DNA of 64,000 nucleotides from Paenibacillus macerans (GCF_900454495.1 NZ_UGSI01000001.1:3348001-3412000); one strand, 5' to 3'; numbered from the stretch's first letter, positions 1-9,250 are shown. Notes: generated by a model from the letters alone, not told the origin. A program made the numbers and translations.

Positions 1-1070
1 GCCTCCACAGCCCGCATGTTTTGCAGCATAACCTCGTTTAAGTTCGCCAGCGCTTGATCCGTGGATAGCTGCTGACCTTCCTTCACCGCAGCGGCGGCTT
101 TTTTCAGCGCATCCGCCAGTTCCTTCGCCCGCTCGTTATCGGGCGGCGCCGCTTCGGCGATCCGCTTCAGCTTATCGGCAAGCTCCTCCCGTTCCTGCTC
201 CGTCAAGCCGGACAACTGCTTGCGAAAAGCCTCAGCTTGCTTGGTCAACTCCGCTGTGCTTTTGTCCCGTAAAGCGTTGGCCAGCTTTCCCGTCAGCGGA
301 TGAGCGTCCCACCGCTTGAGCCACTCCGTCCTTGCCTGCTGCCGGAGCTCCAGCTTTTCGGACATTTCCCTCAACCGCTTCATCGTTTCCTCCACGTTTT
401 TGAGCGCCTCTCCCGGCTTACGGCTCGTCTCCAGCGCCCGGCGCAACTCGCTCAGCTCTTTAGCAAGGGCTTCCTTCGCCTTCATATCCAGCTTCAGGCG
501 GTCCAGTTCGGCAATCTGCCCGTTCGTCTCTTCCTTCTGCGCATTGATCCATGCCCGCTCCTCTCGCGCCTGGGCGACCCGCTGATCCATCGGATTCGGC
601 AGGATAGCCAGCAGCAAAGCGGCCAGAAGGCCAAGCACGGCGGGAATCCGCCATACGCGGCGGCGCGGCAGCGGCAGGCGTTGCTTGATATCCCGTACAA
701 AGGCCGCGCCGTATTCTTCGGCCTGCTCCCGCTCGAGCTGCGCCGGAAACGTCTGCAGCTTCGCGTAGGCCAATGCCGTCGTCATCAGGTCCAGCCGCTC
801 TTGCCCGGCCTCGGGACGATCCATCGTCTGCGCCGCCAAAATGACGGATACCCGGCGGAGCCGTCCCCACACCCAGCCTCCGGCAGTGCACAAAATGAGG
901 CTGGCCGCGGCCGCGATTTTTCCGTATTCAAGCGGCCACAGCCTCCCCGCCGCAAGCCAGACAAGAGCGGCCGCCAAACCGGTCAGCAGGCCGTATCTGA
1001 GCCCGTCCAGCCCCCGAAACCGCCGGATGCGGCGGCGCACAACATCAAGCTGACGATAGATTGTCTCCAC
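1..1070 (-). CDS. Membrane protein with long coiled-coil region (C-terminus beyond window)
   Basis: The reading frame starts at a GTG (1070) behind GGAGGG and stays open to the left edge, giving at least 356 residues. Two hydrophobic segments lie in the first 75 residues (around LLTGLAAALVWLAAG and AAAASLILCTAGGWVWG) and a third near residue 150 (VLGLLAALLLAIL). After that the protein is highly charged and heptad-like (EERAWINAQKEETNGQIAEL and onward), a long predicted coiled coil. It lies 79 bp downstream of an ABC-2 permease on the same strand and is probably the last member of that cluster. I do not recognise the family; the segments suggest a membrane-anchored scaffold or accessory protein for the transporter. 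The C-terminus is not visible. Confidence 0.75.
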   Translation of the reverse strand, partial: METIYRQLDVVRRRIRRFRGLDGLRYGLLTGLAAALVWLAAGRLWPLEYGKIAAAASLILCTAGGWVWGRLRRVSVILAAQTMDRPEAGQERLDLMTTALAYAKLQTFPAQLEREQAEEYGAAFVRDIKQRLPLPRRRVWRIPAVLGLLAALLLAILPNPMDQRVAQAREERAWINAQKEETNGQIAELDRLKLDMKAKEALAKELSELRRALETSRKPGEALKNVEETMKRLREMSEKLELRQQARTEWLKRWDAHPLTGKLANALRDKSTAELTKQAEAFRKQLSGLTEQEREELADKLKRIAEAAPPDNERAKELADALKKAAAAVKEGQQLSTDQALANLNEVMLQNMRAVE

Positions 1071-1149
1071 GCGCCAGGTCCCCTCCGTTTCGCGTTTTTT
1101 TGTACTATGGCGTTCGTACCCGATGATCCCGTGCTCTCGACCCTGCCGT

Positions 1150-2091
1150 CTACTCTTCCGTCTTGGTCTTGGTCATCGTCCCCGGTTCGGTTGTCTCGAT
1201 CGCGCGGCTTTTTATTCTTCTTCTCACCGGGCGAACATGACGGATGGCCAGCCACAGAAACAGCGCGATCAACGGGCTGTAAACCCCCAGAAATTGCTGC
1301 CACAGTTCAACCGGCGCGCCGGACTGCATATTGCCTCCCCGGACCAGGAACACGGATTCGGAAAAAGACGGCTCAAATAGGCTGATCAACGCTCCCGCGG
1401 GATTTAACCCCAGGATGAAGCCTACCCATGAATAGGAGCGTGGAGGCCCCCCCGAACTGTAGTAGCTCGCCTGCTCGATCCCCATCGCAATGATATAGAC
1501 AATGCCCGTCACCAGAAAAATGATCAAGCCCGTGCCGTAAGTCATGATGACCGATACGATCGTTTTTTTGAACAAAGTGGAATAAAACACCCCGATCGAA
1601 CCCAACAGCAGCATGACAAACAGATAGAACAAAAAGACGAGCGCCAGTTGCTTCGGCGAGAGTCCCCCGTATAAAAAAACGATGCTGTACACCGGCAAAG
1701 TCGCCAGAATAACAAGCGTCATGAAGCTTAAGGAAGACAGGAGCTTGCTCAAAATAATCGTTGCGGAGCTCTGCTGCGTGGTAAGCAGCATGTTCAGCGT
1801 CTGCTTCTCCCGTTCGCCGCTGATCACCCCGGCCGTCAAGGCGGGGGTCATGAACGCGATCAGTACCAGTTGGCCGATGCTGAGCACGTAAAAGATGATC
1901 CGGCTGACGCCGGGATCCAACCGTCCGCCGGCGCTAAACCCTTTAGATGTCGTCATATAAATGATGGCCATCGCCAGCAGCCCCGTCACCAGAATATAGG
2001 CAAACACGATAAACGCCGAACGGGGTGTTCGCATCCGGAGACGAAACTCTTTGTCCAGCACGGGATTGATCAGCCTTCTACGCCAGTTCAT
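1150..2091 (-). CDS. ABC-2 type transporter permease
   Basis: A 313-aa integral membrane protein beginning MNWRRRLINPVLDKEFRLRM. The basic N-terminus (DKEFRLRMRTPR) before the first membrane helix and the motif GVISGEREKQTLNMLL near residue 105 are typical of ABC-2 exporter permeases. About six hydrophobic segments are visible and the charged tail ends TKTKTEE. The ATG at 2091 has AGGAGGGG 7 nt upstream and is preferred over the longer frame starting at 2127. It overlaps the end of the ATPase gene by 14 nt, so the two are translationally coupled and form one exporter. Substrate unknown. Confidence 0.85.
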   Translation of the reverse strand: MNWRRRLINPVLDKEFRLRMRTPRSAFIVFAYILVTGLLAMAIIYMTTSKGFSAGGRLDPGVSRIIFYVLSIGQLVLIAFMTPALTAGVISGEREKQTLNMLLTTQQSSATIILSKLLSSLSFMTLVILATLPVYSIVFLYGGLSPKQLALVFLFYLFVMLLLGSIGVFYSTLFKKTIVSVIMTYGTGLIIFLVTGIVYIIAMGIEQASYYSSGGPPRSYSWVGFILGLNPAGALISLFEPSFSESVFLVRGGNMQSGAPVELWQQFLGVYSPLIALFLWLAIRHVRPVRRRIKSRAIETTEPGTMTKTKTEE

Positions 2092-3016
2092 CGCTTGCCC
2101 CTCCTTTGGTAATCTCCAAAAATACATCTTCCAGGTTGGTCTGCGCTTCGTTAAAGGACAGCACCTGGAACCCCAAAGAGATCATGCGGCCCAGCAGTTG
2201 CGCCTGCTCCGCGTCCCCGCCTCCGAAATGAACATGCACGCCGGTTTCATCCTGCAGCACCTCGCTGACATGCATCTCATCCTGCAGCAGCCCGGCCAAT
2301 TCATCGGCCCGGTCGAGCACGCGGATATGCAGCACTCTTTTAACGCGCAGACGATTCTGTATTTCCGCCACCTTGCCCTGAGCAATCAGCCTGCCCCGCT
2401 CGATCACACCGATTTCGTCGACCATCTCGGCCAGCTCCGGCAAAATATGCGAGGAGATAATGATCGTTTTGCCCATCAGCTTCAATTCCTTCAAGATCTC
2501 CCGCATTTCAATCCGCGCCCTGGGGTCAAGCCCGGAGGCCGGTTCGTCCAAAATAAGCACATCGGGATCATGCACAAGGCAGCGGGCCAGGCAAAGGCGC
2601 TGCTTCATCCCGCGCGACAGGCTGTCCACGTATGCGTCTTTTTTGTCGCTCAGGTTCACCAGCTCCAATAGCTGCGGAATCAAGGCGTTGCGCTCAGCGC
2701 GGGGAATTCCGTAGCTGGCCCCGTAAAAGTGCAGGTACTCCGTCGTTTTGAACTGATCGTAAACCCCGAAGAAATCCGGCATATAGCCGATTCTTTTCCG
2801 CACTTCCTGCGGTTGTTCGGTAACTTCGAAGCCGCCTACTTTAGCCGTGCCAGACGTCGGCAGCAGCAGCGTGGCCAAAATCGACATCGTCGTCGTTTTC
2901 CCGGCCCCGTTCGGACCGACAAACCCGAACACCGTCCCTTTGGCGATGGACAGGTTCACCGCTTTCAGCGCCTCGAAGCTGCCGTAGGTTTTCGTCAGAT
3001 TTTTGATCTCGATCAT
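2078..3016 (-). CDS. ABC transporter ATP-binding protein
   Basis: A 312-aa ATPase with Walker A GPNGAGKTT (about residues 34-42), signature LSRGMKQR (133-140), Walker B VLILDEP (153-159) and switch histidine in ISSHIL. It is the DrrA/CcmA type that pairs with ABC-2 permeases. The last 90 residues form a C-terminal accessory domain common in this type. Its start overlaps the stop of the upstream 793-aa gene by 4 nt and its end overlaps the permease start, so all three are one operon. Nothing in the sequence fixes the substrate. Confidence 0.9.
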   Translation of the reverse strand: MIEIKNLTKTYGSFEALKAVNLSIAKGTVFGFVGPNGAGKTTTMSILATLLLPTSGTAKVGGFEVTEQPQEVRKRIGYMPDFFGVYDQFKTTEYLHFYGASYGIPRAERNALIPQLLELVNLSDKKDAYVDSLSRGMKQRLCLARCLVHDPDVLILDEPASGLDPRARIEMREILKELKLMGKTIIISSHILPELAEMVDEIGVIERGRLIAQGKVAEIQNRLRVKRVLHIRVLDRADELAGLLQDEMHVSEVLQDETGVHVHFGGGDAEQAQLLGRMISLGFQVLSFNEAQTNLEDVFLEITKGGASDELA

Positions 3017-5394
3017 TCGCTGTACCTCCCTTGCAGGGAAAGTTCCGGTATATCAAAGCTCGTCCATTCCTCGGCCGTGATGCGGATCCGCAAGTTAGTT
3101 CCGTTTTGCAAATATTGATTTGCTTGATCCGCAAATTTAACTTCGCCATTCTTCCAATTCAGCTCTCTCCAGGCTTCTTTCTCCGCGTTCCAAATCGCCG
3201 CCGTCGTCCTGCTCCCCTTATCCTGCTGACGAATGGCTATCGACAGCTGTGAATAGGCCGGATTCGGCGCCGCCGGCAGCCGGTACTCGATCTGCATTTC
3301 TCCGGGAGCCATATTGACTCTGCCGCTGCCTTCCTCGCTCCATTGGCTTGAAGTTACGTTCAAAACCCGTCCTGCCGCAAAACCGTACGGCAAATACATT
3401 TCCCCATTCTGGCCAAGAGCCGGTTCGAACGGCTGCACCCACATGTTCAATTGGTCGGATTTTACGCTCTTTCCGTTCACCTTGTAGTCGCTTAGCTGTT
3501 CTTTGCTCCAGGCGATAAACAGATACTTGTCCTGTTCAAAAAGAACGTTCAAATAGCTGTTCACAAGTCCTCTTTGCCGCTCCAGCAGCATATTGTCCCG
3601 CCGGGTGCCGCTGCCGTTATAAGGGAATAAATTCCCCCCGTAATCATCATAGGGAACCGTCATCGAACTGGGCGCAATCGGAACGGATTGCTGCTTCGGC
3701 AGCTCTCCCAGCAGAAACACTTTTTTGCCCACAATCAGCGCGGCATCGCTCAAATCCGCATCCGTGCGGTTCGTTACGGTGCCTTGCAGCCTGCCTTGTC
3801 CGTCGAATCCGGCTTCAACGCTGACCGCTCCGAATTCCCTGTCTTCCGGCTGATCCATCCACAGCTTGGCGAAGGAACGGTGGGTCATGCCCTTGAGCTT
3901 CACCGTCGTACGATCCGCCTGCACCCGGATGGACTGCCGGTTCGGCTCCTGATGCTGTCCGCCGGCGAGCAGACCGTCCTCCCGCTTCACCGACACGTAC
4001 GTGCCGGCGGGCAATTCTACATGGTAATCTCCGCCTCTCGGGACGAACATAGCCGAGGCCGTCGTTCGTTCGGCCCGTCCTTTTCCGTCCAGCTCCATAA
4101 TATTGAAGGTATGTGTCTGAACCGACGACCCTCCGGAGGTCCCGGCCATATAAATGCCGCCGCTCGCCGCAACGGCAATGAGCGGAATCAGTACCCAAGA
4201 CCACTCCCGCTTGTCCAGCTTTTTAAGTATGTAATACAGTAAAGGCGCAACGAGCACCGCATAACCCAACAGCAGCCATATTAATAGTGAGAAAGGCGGC
4301 AGGGTCATAGACGGAAAATAATCAAGCAGGCCGTCGATTCCCGAAAACAGTTCGCTTTTACTGCCTTCCGGCTTGCCGGTGCCGCTCGTTAGATCAAGCT
4401 GCAGGACCGAAGACCAGACCCCGGGATGTCCGCTCCAGGCATGAAGCGGTTCCATCGCAACATCATAAGCCGCATAAATGACCTTACCTTGCCCCACGGA
4501 CCAAGACGCGATGAGCGGCTCGGAATCAAACTGTGCGATGGCCGCGGCCCCTTCCTTCAGCTTAGCCGCGGAAACGGGGAAAGAACGATCCAGGGATAGC
4601 TTTTTCCCGCCCAGTTTTTCAAGCTCAGGCAGCTCGGATACACTCGTATTGCCGGCGTAATCGACCGGAGACAGGTCCTCGAAGCCTTTCGCGCTTTTGG
4701 GATAACCGCCTCCGCCGCTGAGGATAAGCGTGCCGCCCTTATGAACCCAGGAACGAATGGCCCCGGTTCGCCCCTTGCCAAGCGTATCGGCGGAGTAATC
4801 GTTAATAAGCAGCACATCCAGCGAAGACAGCAGCGTACCGTCCTCGGGCACCTGCTCCTTGTCTAAAGGAACGACGGTCACGTTTCCGCCCGAACCGTTA
4901 AGCGTCCTTAGAAAGTTCAAGCTGTCCGGATCGGCGGCCAGGGTCCCGACCAGCGTTCCGTTCTTGGGGATCGTCTCCAAATAGGAGCTGCCCGCAGCAA
5001 ACGGGATCATTTTCCCCGATTCCGCCGTTCCTTCGTAAAAACGAATCGAATTGTTATATTGGTCGAAACGGTTTCCAAGCACCGCAAAGGTAACTTTTTT
5101 CGGCGAGCCGGCCGGCAAATCCACCGCCTGGATATGGGTTGTACTCTCCCCGGTATACGGAATCTGCGCCTCAACAACCAGTTCCCCGCTTATGTCGGCA
5201 CTACTCGTAAGGGTAATGGTAAGCGGATTCCATTCGCCCAGCTTGACAGTACCGTTAAACCCAAGTTCGCTCTCTATGGTGATGGACGGCTTGTCCGCCG
5301 CTCGGGCCGGCTGCGGAACCGCATAAACGATCCCCGCCAGCAGCGCCGCACAGAGCACGATCAGCGGTACGATCCGTTTTGCTTGAAACAACAC
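3013..5394 (-). CDS. Large exported/membrane protein of ABC cluster
   Basis: A 793-aa protein with a signal-peptide-like N-terminus (hydrophobic core VPLIVLCAALLAGIVYAV, then AQPARAAD-like cleavage region at about residues 27-33). The first 330 residues look beta-rich, followed by a stretch resembling a class I glutamine-amidotransferase-like fold (LLINDYSADTLG, GGTLILSGGGGY, VIYAAYDVAMEPL). Two membrane helices follow near residues 368-420 (SLLIWLLLGYAVLVAPLLYY and the next segment), then a second beta-rich extracellular part. It precedes the ABC ATPase and permease in one operon, so it is probably a surface component of that system. No catalytic triad was assigned; function unknown. Confidence 0.8.
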   Translation of the reverse strand: MLFQAKRIVPLIVLCAALLAGIVYAVPQPARAADKPSITIESELGFNGTVKLGEWNPLTITLTSSADISGELVVEAQIPYTGESTTHIQAVDLPAGSPKKVTFAVLGNRFDQYNNSIRFYEGTAESGKMIPFAAGSSYLETIPKNGTLVGTLAADPDSLNFLRTLNGSGGNVTVVPLDKEQVPEDGTLLSSLDVLLINDYSADTLGKGRTGAIRSWVHKGGTLILSGGGGYPKSAKGFEDLSPVDYAGNTSVSELPELEKLGGKKLSLDRSFPVSAAKLKEGAAAIAQFDSEPLIASWSVGQGKVIYAAYDVAMEPLHAWSGHPGVWSSVLQLDLTSGTGKPEGSKSELFSGIDGLLDYFPSMTLPPFSLLIWLLLGYAVLVAPLLYYILKKLDKREWSWVLIPLIAVAASGGIYMAGTSGGSSVQTHTFNIMELDGKGRAERTTASAMFVPRGGDYHVELPAGTYVSVKREDGLLAGGQHQEPNRQSIRVQADRTTVKLKGMTHRSFAKLWMDQPEDREFGAVSVEAGFDGQGRLQGTVTNRTDADLSDAALIVGKKVFLLGELPKQQSVPIAPSSMTVPYDDYGGNLFPYNGSGTRRDNMLLERQRGLVNSYLNVLFEQDKYLFIAWSKEQLSDYKVNGKSVKSDQLNMWVQPFEPALGQNGEMYLPYGFAAGRVLNVTSSQWSEEGSGRVNMAPGEMQIEYRLPAAPNPAYSQLSIAIRQQDKGSRTTAAIWNAEKEAWRELNWKNGEVKFADQANQYLQNGTNLRIRITAEEWTSFDIPELSLQGRYSE

Positions 5395-5487
5395 CTGACA
5401 CTCTCCTCCCCAATGATCGATAAATTTGGAAACTATCGTCTTTTATAATAACGTTAATTGGCTGAAAAGGTTACCCTATGTCAAAAT

Positions 5488-5530
5488 AAAAAACGCCGGC
5501 ACAGCGTGTAGAGTTGCTGCACAGACGTTT
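5488..5530 (-). terminator. Intrinsic terminator after purU
   Basis: Read on the minus strand, a GC-rich hairpin with several G-U pairs (arms AACGTCTGTGCAGC and GCTGTGCCGGCGTT) is followed by TTTTTTATTTT just past the purU stop codon. Confidence 0.65.
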
Positions 5531-5544
5531 ATTTACCTTGTTTT

Positions 5545-6444
5545 TTAGTTGAACACGACGGTCTTGTTCTGATGTACCAGGATGCGGTCCTCAATATGCC
5601 ATTTGACGGCCCGGGCCAATACGACGCGTTCGATCGTCCGCCCGATGCGCTTGAGTTCGCTGACATTGTCGCGGTGCGTGACGCGCTGCACGTCCTGCTC
5701 GATGATCGGGCCGCCGTCCAGTTCCTCCGTCACGTAGTGGGCCGTGGCGCCGATCAGCTTCACGCCGCGCTCGTAGGCTTGGGCGTACGGCTTGCCGCCG
5801 ACGAAAGCCGGCAGGAAGGAATGGTGGATGTTGATCAGGCGGTTGCGGTACGGCTCGATCAAGGCCGGGGACACGATTTGCATATATCTCGCCAGCACGA
5901 TCAAGTCGACTTTGCCGCCGACGATCTCCAGCTGTTTTTGCTCGGCTTCGCGCTTTGTTTCCGGCGTCACCGGGATATGATAATACGGAATGCCGAAGGA
6001 TTCCACGTACTCTTTCATGTCCGGATGATTGCTGACGACCATGGAAATTTCGGCGTCCAGATCGCCGGCCTGCCACTGCCAGAGCAGTTCCACCAGACAG
6101 TGGTCCTCCTTGGACACGAAAATCGCCAGCTTCTTTTTGCGGCTGAGCTGATAAATATTCCACTGCATGCCGAACTGCCCGGCGATGGCGGCAAAATCCC
6201 GCTCCAGCCCGGCGATCCGCCCAGCGAGATTTTCCAGATCAAACTCTATCCGCATAAAAAACATGCCGCCCTCGGGATCCATCGTATACTGGTCCGATTG
6301 CACGATGTTCGCCCCGTGCTCATGCAGGAAGCGGGACACCGCCGCCACGATCCCCGGTCCGTCCGGACAGGAAATCAGCATCCGGGCCCGGTTGCTTTCA
6401 TAAGGTTTCACCGGCCGCCGGCCTGAGTGAATATGCGTTTCCAT
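5545..6444 (-). CDS. purU: Formyltetrahydrofolate deformylase
   Basis: A 299-aa cytoplasmic enzyme that hydrolyses 10-formyl-THF to formate and THF. The N-terminal ACT domain (about residues 20-95, MLISCPDGPGIVAAVSRFL) is followed by a formyltransferase-fold catalytic domain. Catalytic elements are visible: INIHHSFLPAF with the active histidine, the GG loop (VGGKPYAQAYERGVK), and the late aspartate in ELDGGPIIEQD. Length fits the family. The ATG follows GGAG at 5 nt. It lies 38 bp downstream of nfo on the same strand, with a terminator behind it, so the two may be co-transcribed. Confidence 0.95.
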   Translation of the reverse strand: METHIHSGRRPVKPYESNRARMLISCPDGPGIVAAVSRFLHEHGANIVQSDQYTMDPEGGMFFMRIEFDLENLAGRIAGLERDFAAIAGQFGMQWNIYQLSRKKKLAIFVSKEDHCLVELLWQWQAGDLDAEISMVVSNHPDMKEYVESFGIPYYHIPVTPETKREAEQKQLEIVGGKVDLIVLARYMQIVSPALIEPYRNRLINIHHSFLPAFVGGKPYAQAYERGVKLIGATAHYVTEELDGGPIIEQDVQRVTHRDNVSELKRIGRTIERVVLARAVKWHIEDRILVHQNKTVVFN

Positions 6445-6482
6445 TGCTCTCCAATCCCCTTGCTCCTAATGATTTATGTCGA

Positions 6483-7598
6483 TTATTTGTGCGCGCTCGC
6501 AAACCATGCGACCAGACGCTGGTTGATCTGTTCCTCCGATTGGTCCGGGAACAGGCCCGCTTCGATGACCATATCGAACAGGCGCTCCATAGGTTCGCGC
6601 GGATCGGCCTTTTTCGCTTTGGCATCGTTTTTCAGCACCGTCCAGGTGTCCAGCACAAAGCTGCGCGGATGAATTTCCTGTTTGCCGAAAAAGTCCCCCA
6701 AACGCTCTACGTCGGTCAGGAACGCGTCACCGAACCGCATCGCCGTATCGCCCCGCAGCAGCGCGATTTCCACCTCATACATCGGACGCTGCGTTTTCGC
6801 ATCCTTGCCGACCCATGGCGTCTCCAGAATAAACGGCCGTCCCTGCAGCGCCTCATGGTGCACGACCCGGTGGATCGCCTCGAACCCGATCCAGCCTGAA
6901 CCGATCGGCGTATGCCGGTCTTTTTGCGCGCCGGCCGGATTTTTGCTGTCGTTGATATGCACGACCTCAATCCGGTTCAGTCCGATCGTTTGATCGAATT
7001 TGTGCAGAACGCCGTCCAAATCGTTAACGATGTCATATCCGGCATCATGAATATGGCATGTATCCAGACAAATCGTCAAACGTTCGTTATGCTGCACCTT
7101 GTCGATGATTTGCGCAATTTCTTCGAAGCTGCGCCCCACTTCCGTCCCTTTGCCGGCCATCGTTTCCAGGGCAATATGCACTTCGGTCTCGTTCGTGCCG
7201 TTCAACACTTCATTTAGGCCTTCCGCAATCCGGTTCACGCCATACTCGGCATCCTTGTCCGTAAAAGCGCCGGGATGAAGCACGATATTGCGCACGCCCA
7301 GCGCGTGGGTGCGGCGGATCTCCTCCTGCAAAAAATCAACGGCAAGCTGATAAGTGTTCGACTTATATGAACCTAAGTTGATGATGTACGGCGCGTGAAC
7401 GACGATTTCGCCGATCCCGGCCTGCTCCATCGCCTTTTTGCCTTCTTCAATGTACATCGTATCGATGGGCTTGCGCCGAGTGTTTTGCGGAGCCCCGGTG
7501 TATATCATGAACGAACTGGAGCCGTAGGATTCCGCCTCGGCCGTTGCGCTCAGCAGGCCTTTGTCCGAGAACGAAACATGGGAACCGATTTTAAGCAT
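6483..7598 (-). CDS. nfo: Endonuclease IV (AP endonuclease), extended C-terminus
   Basis: A DNA base-excision-repair enzyme that cleaves 5' of abasic sites. Metal-binding motifs of the family are visible: IVVHAPYIINLG, NIVLHPGAF, IALETMAGKG, CLDTCHIHDAGYD, EVVHINDSK, RHTPIGSGWIG and FILETPW. The start is placed at MLKIGSH (7598) with AAGGGGG 9 nt upstream; an ATG two codons earlier is too close to the ribosome binding site. At 371 aa it is about 75 residues longer than the usual 280-300; the extra part (from roughly residue 285, RGDTAMRFGDAFLTDVERL onward) is charged and helical and lies after the catalytic barrel. Confidence 0.93.
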   Translation of the reverse strand: MLKIGSHVSFSDKGLLSATAEAESYGSSSFMIYTGAPQNTRRKPIDTMYIEEGKKAMEQAGIGEIVVHAPYIINLGSYKSNTYQLAVDFLQEEIRRTHALGVRNIVLHPGAFTDKDAEYGVNRIAEGLNEVLNGTNETEVHIALETMAGKGTEVGRSFEEIAQIIDKVQHNERLTICLDTCHIHDAGYDIVNDLDGVLHKFDQTIGLNRIEVVHINDSKNPAGAQKDRHTPIGSGWIGFEAIHRVVHHEALQGRPFILETPWVGKDAKTQRPMYEVEIALLRGDTAMRFGDAFLTDVERLGDFFGKQEIHPRSFVLDTWTVLKNDAKAKKADPREPMERLFDMVIEAGLFPDQSEEQINQRLVAWFASAHK

Positions 7599-7656
7599 GA
7601 ACATTTTCCCCCTTTTGGACAGTAAATCGCTAAACAAGCCTATTTTAGCTTGAATG

Positions 7657-7685
7657 CTGAAATAAATAAAGAAATAAGGTATAAT
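7657..7685 (+). promoter_or_regulatory. Predicted sigma-A promoter for the DUF2621 gene
   Basis: A perfect TATAAT (7680-7685) lies 17 bp after CTGAAA (7657-7662), a fair -35 match, 70 bp upstream of the start codon. It sits in the AT-rich divergent region between nfo and this gene. Confidence 0.45.
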
Positions 7686-7754
7686 TTCAATTTGAAGTAT
7701 ATTGTAACGTAAAACGCGCAGAAAATCTAAACAAGCGCCTGAGGTGATGAATCA

Positions 7755-8222
7755 ATGCTGCAAATGGGGGTTCAACTATTAACGGCGGAAGGGCCCAATC
7801 GCTGGTTTATGAACGGGATTGCGTTTTGGGGATTTGTGCTGCTCGGCATGATGACGATCGGCGGATTTTTCATGTTCCGCAAATTTTTAAAGGTGCTCCC
7901 CAAAGCGGACGGCATGTCCAAGCTGGACTGGCAAAATCATTGGGTCGAGAAAAGCCGCCATCTGTGGACCGCCGAAAGTAAAGCCTTTCTCGATCAGCTC
8001 GTTGAGCCCGTGCCCGGACCGTTCCGGGACATCGCCAAACATTCCATCGCGGCGGAAATCGGCAAAATCGCCCTTGAGGAAAAAGCTCCCGCGGTCACCC
8101 GCGATCACTGCATCAAAGGGTATATCGTAGCCACGCCAAAACGCGACAATAAATTTCTGGTCCGGTTTCTGGAACAGAACCAGATCGATTACCAGCCATA
8201 CCGGCATCTGTTAAATAAATAA
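7755..8222 (+). CDS. DUF2621 (YneK-like) membrane protein
   Basis: A 155-aa protein with one clear membrane helix near the N-terminus (GIAFWGFVLLGMMTIGGFFM, about residues 22-42) and a soluble domain of about 110 residues resembling the PCP_red/DUF2621 domain (GPFRDIAKHSIAAEIGKIAL, TRDHCIKGYIVATPKRD). One conserved-looking cysteine is in DHCIKGY. GAGGTGAT stands 8 nt before the ATG. It is followed by its own terminator and so forms a single-gene unit. The B. subtilis relative is of unknown function; no function is assigned here. Confidence 0.85.
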   Translation: MLQMGVQLLTAEGPNRWFMNGIAFWGFVLLGMMTIGGFFMFRKFLKVLPKADGMSKLDWQNHWVEKSRHLWTAESKAFLDQLVEPVPGPFRDIAKHSIAAEIGKIALEEKAPAVTRDHCIKGYIVATPKRDNKFLVRFLEQNQIDYQPYRHLLNK

Positions 8223-8235
8223 TCGCAACGCGAAA

Positions 8236-8281
8236 AACATCCGGCACATGAATTAGCTATTCAGACAGCCGGATGTTTCTT
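8236..8281 (+). terminator. Intrinsic terminator after DUF2621 gene
   Basis: Perfect 10-bp arms AACATCCGGC (8236-8245) and GCCGGATGTT (8268-8277) followed by a short T tract, between the stop codon and the next ribosome binding site. Confidence 0.7.
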
Positions 8282-8297
8282 ATAAGGAGGCGTAAGG

Positions 8298-9242
8298 ATG
8301 AAGATCGCGGTTTTCGGCGGCACGGGTTTTATCGGCCGGGCCTTAACCGCTTATTGGCTTGAGCGGGGGCACCAAGTGCTTATCGTCAGCCGTGAAAAAG
8401 GCGGCGGCAATCCTATGCAGTCAAAGCCCGATGATCAGGCCGCCTTACACCCATCCCTCCCCAGCTATGTCACCTGGAGTGAGCTCGAAAAGGACGTCTC
8501 TCCGCTCGAAGGAACGGACGCCTTCGTCAATCTGGCGGGGACAACGCTCAACACGCGCTGGTCCGAGCGCAATAAACGGCGGATTTTGGAGTCCAGATTA
8601 ACTGCGACGAGGATGATCGCACGTTTCGCGCGGGCGCTCCCCCACCCGCCGGAAGTGATTCTGCAAGCTTCGGCCGTGGGAATTTACGGCACCTCCTTAA
8701 CCAAGGAGTTTGACGAGTTTTCCCCGCTCGCCCCGGAGCGTGCCGATTTTTTGTCCGAGGTTACCACTGCCTGGGAGGCCGCCGCGGACAAAGGGTTTTC
8801 CGGGCAACGTCTGGTCAAGCTGCGCATCGGCGTGGTGCTGGGCAATGACGGGGGCGCTTATCCGCTTATGCGCCTTCCCTGCTTGCTGGGGGCCGGCGGA
8901 CCCATTGGAAGCGGACGGCAGTGGGTGCCGTGGATTCACCTCAAGGATATCGTTTCGCTATTCGATTACGTCCTGACCCATCCGGACATCCGCGGCCCGG
9001 TAAACGCCGTCAGCCCGAATCCGGTAACGAATGAACAATTCGGCCGGATTTTATGCCGCGTCTACCGGCGCCCGTTTTGGCTCCCGCTGCCGTCCGCAAT
9101 GCTCAAAACGCTGCTCGGCGAGCGGTCGATGCTCCTGTTGGAGGGGCAAAAGGCGCTCCCCGCAGCGGCTTTGCGCGCCGGGTTCACCTTTGCTTATCCC
9201 GAACTGGAACAAGCGGCCGCTCACTTGCACGATGAAAAATAA
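8298..9242 (+). CDS. TIGR01777 family NAD(P)-dependent epimerase
   Basis: A 314-aa short-chain dehydrogenase/epimerase-like protein. The dinucleotide-binding motif GGTGFIG is at residues 8-14, followed by SREK at the end of beta-2, and the family motifs NLAGTTLNTRWSERNKRRI, ILQASAVGIYG and KLRIGVVLGNDGG are present. The C-terminal block (NAVSPNPVTNEQFGRILCRV) is typical of the YfhF/SulA-type group. Length is as expected. ATAAGGAGG lies 7-8 nt before the ATG. It stands between two terminators and is transcribed alone. Substrate of this family is not established. Confidence 0.92.
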   Translation: MKIAVFGGTGFIGRALTAYWLERGHQVLIVSREKGGGNPMQSKPDDQAALHPSLPSYVTWSELEKDVSPLEGTDAFVNLAGTTLNTRWSERNKRRILESRLTATRMIARFARALPHPPEVILQASAVGIYGTSLTKEFDEFSPLAPERADFLSEVTTAWEAAADKGFSGQRLVKLRIGVVLGNDGGAYPLMRLPCLLGAGGPIGSGRQWVPWIHLKDIVSLFDYVLTHPDIRGPVNAVSPNPVTNEQFGRILCRVYRRPFWLPLPSAMLKTLLGERSMLLLEGQKALPAAALRAGFTFAYPELEQAAAHLHDEK

Positions 9243-9250
9243 AGGCAGCA

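Noticed and set aside
300..1385. 361-aa plus-strand ORF
   Set aside because: Antisense to a well-supported minus-strand membrane/coiled-coil gene with a ribosome binding site; composition is typical of a shadow frame in GC-rich DNA.
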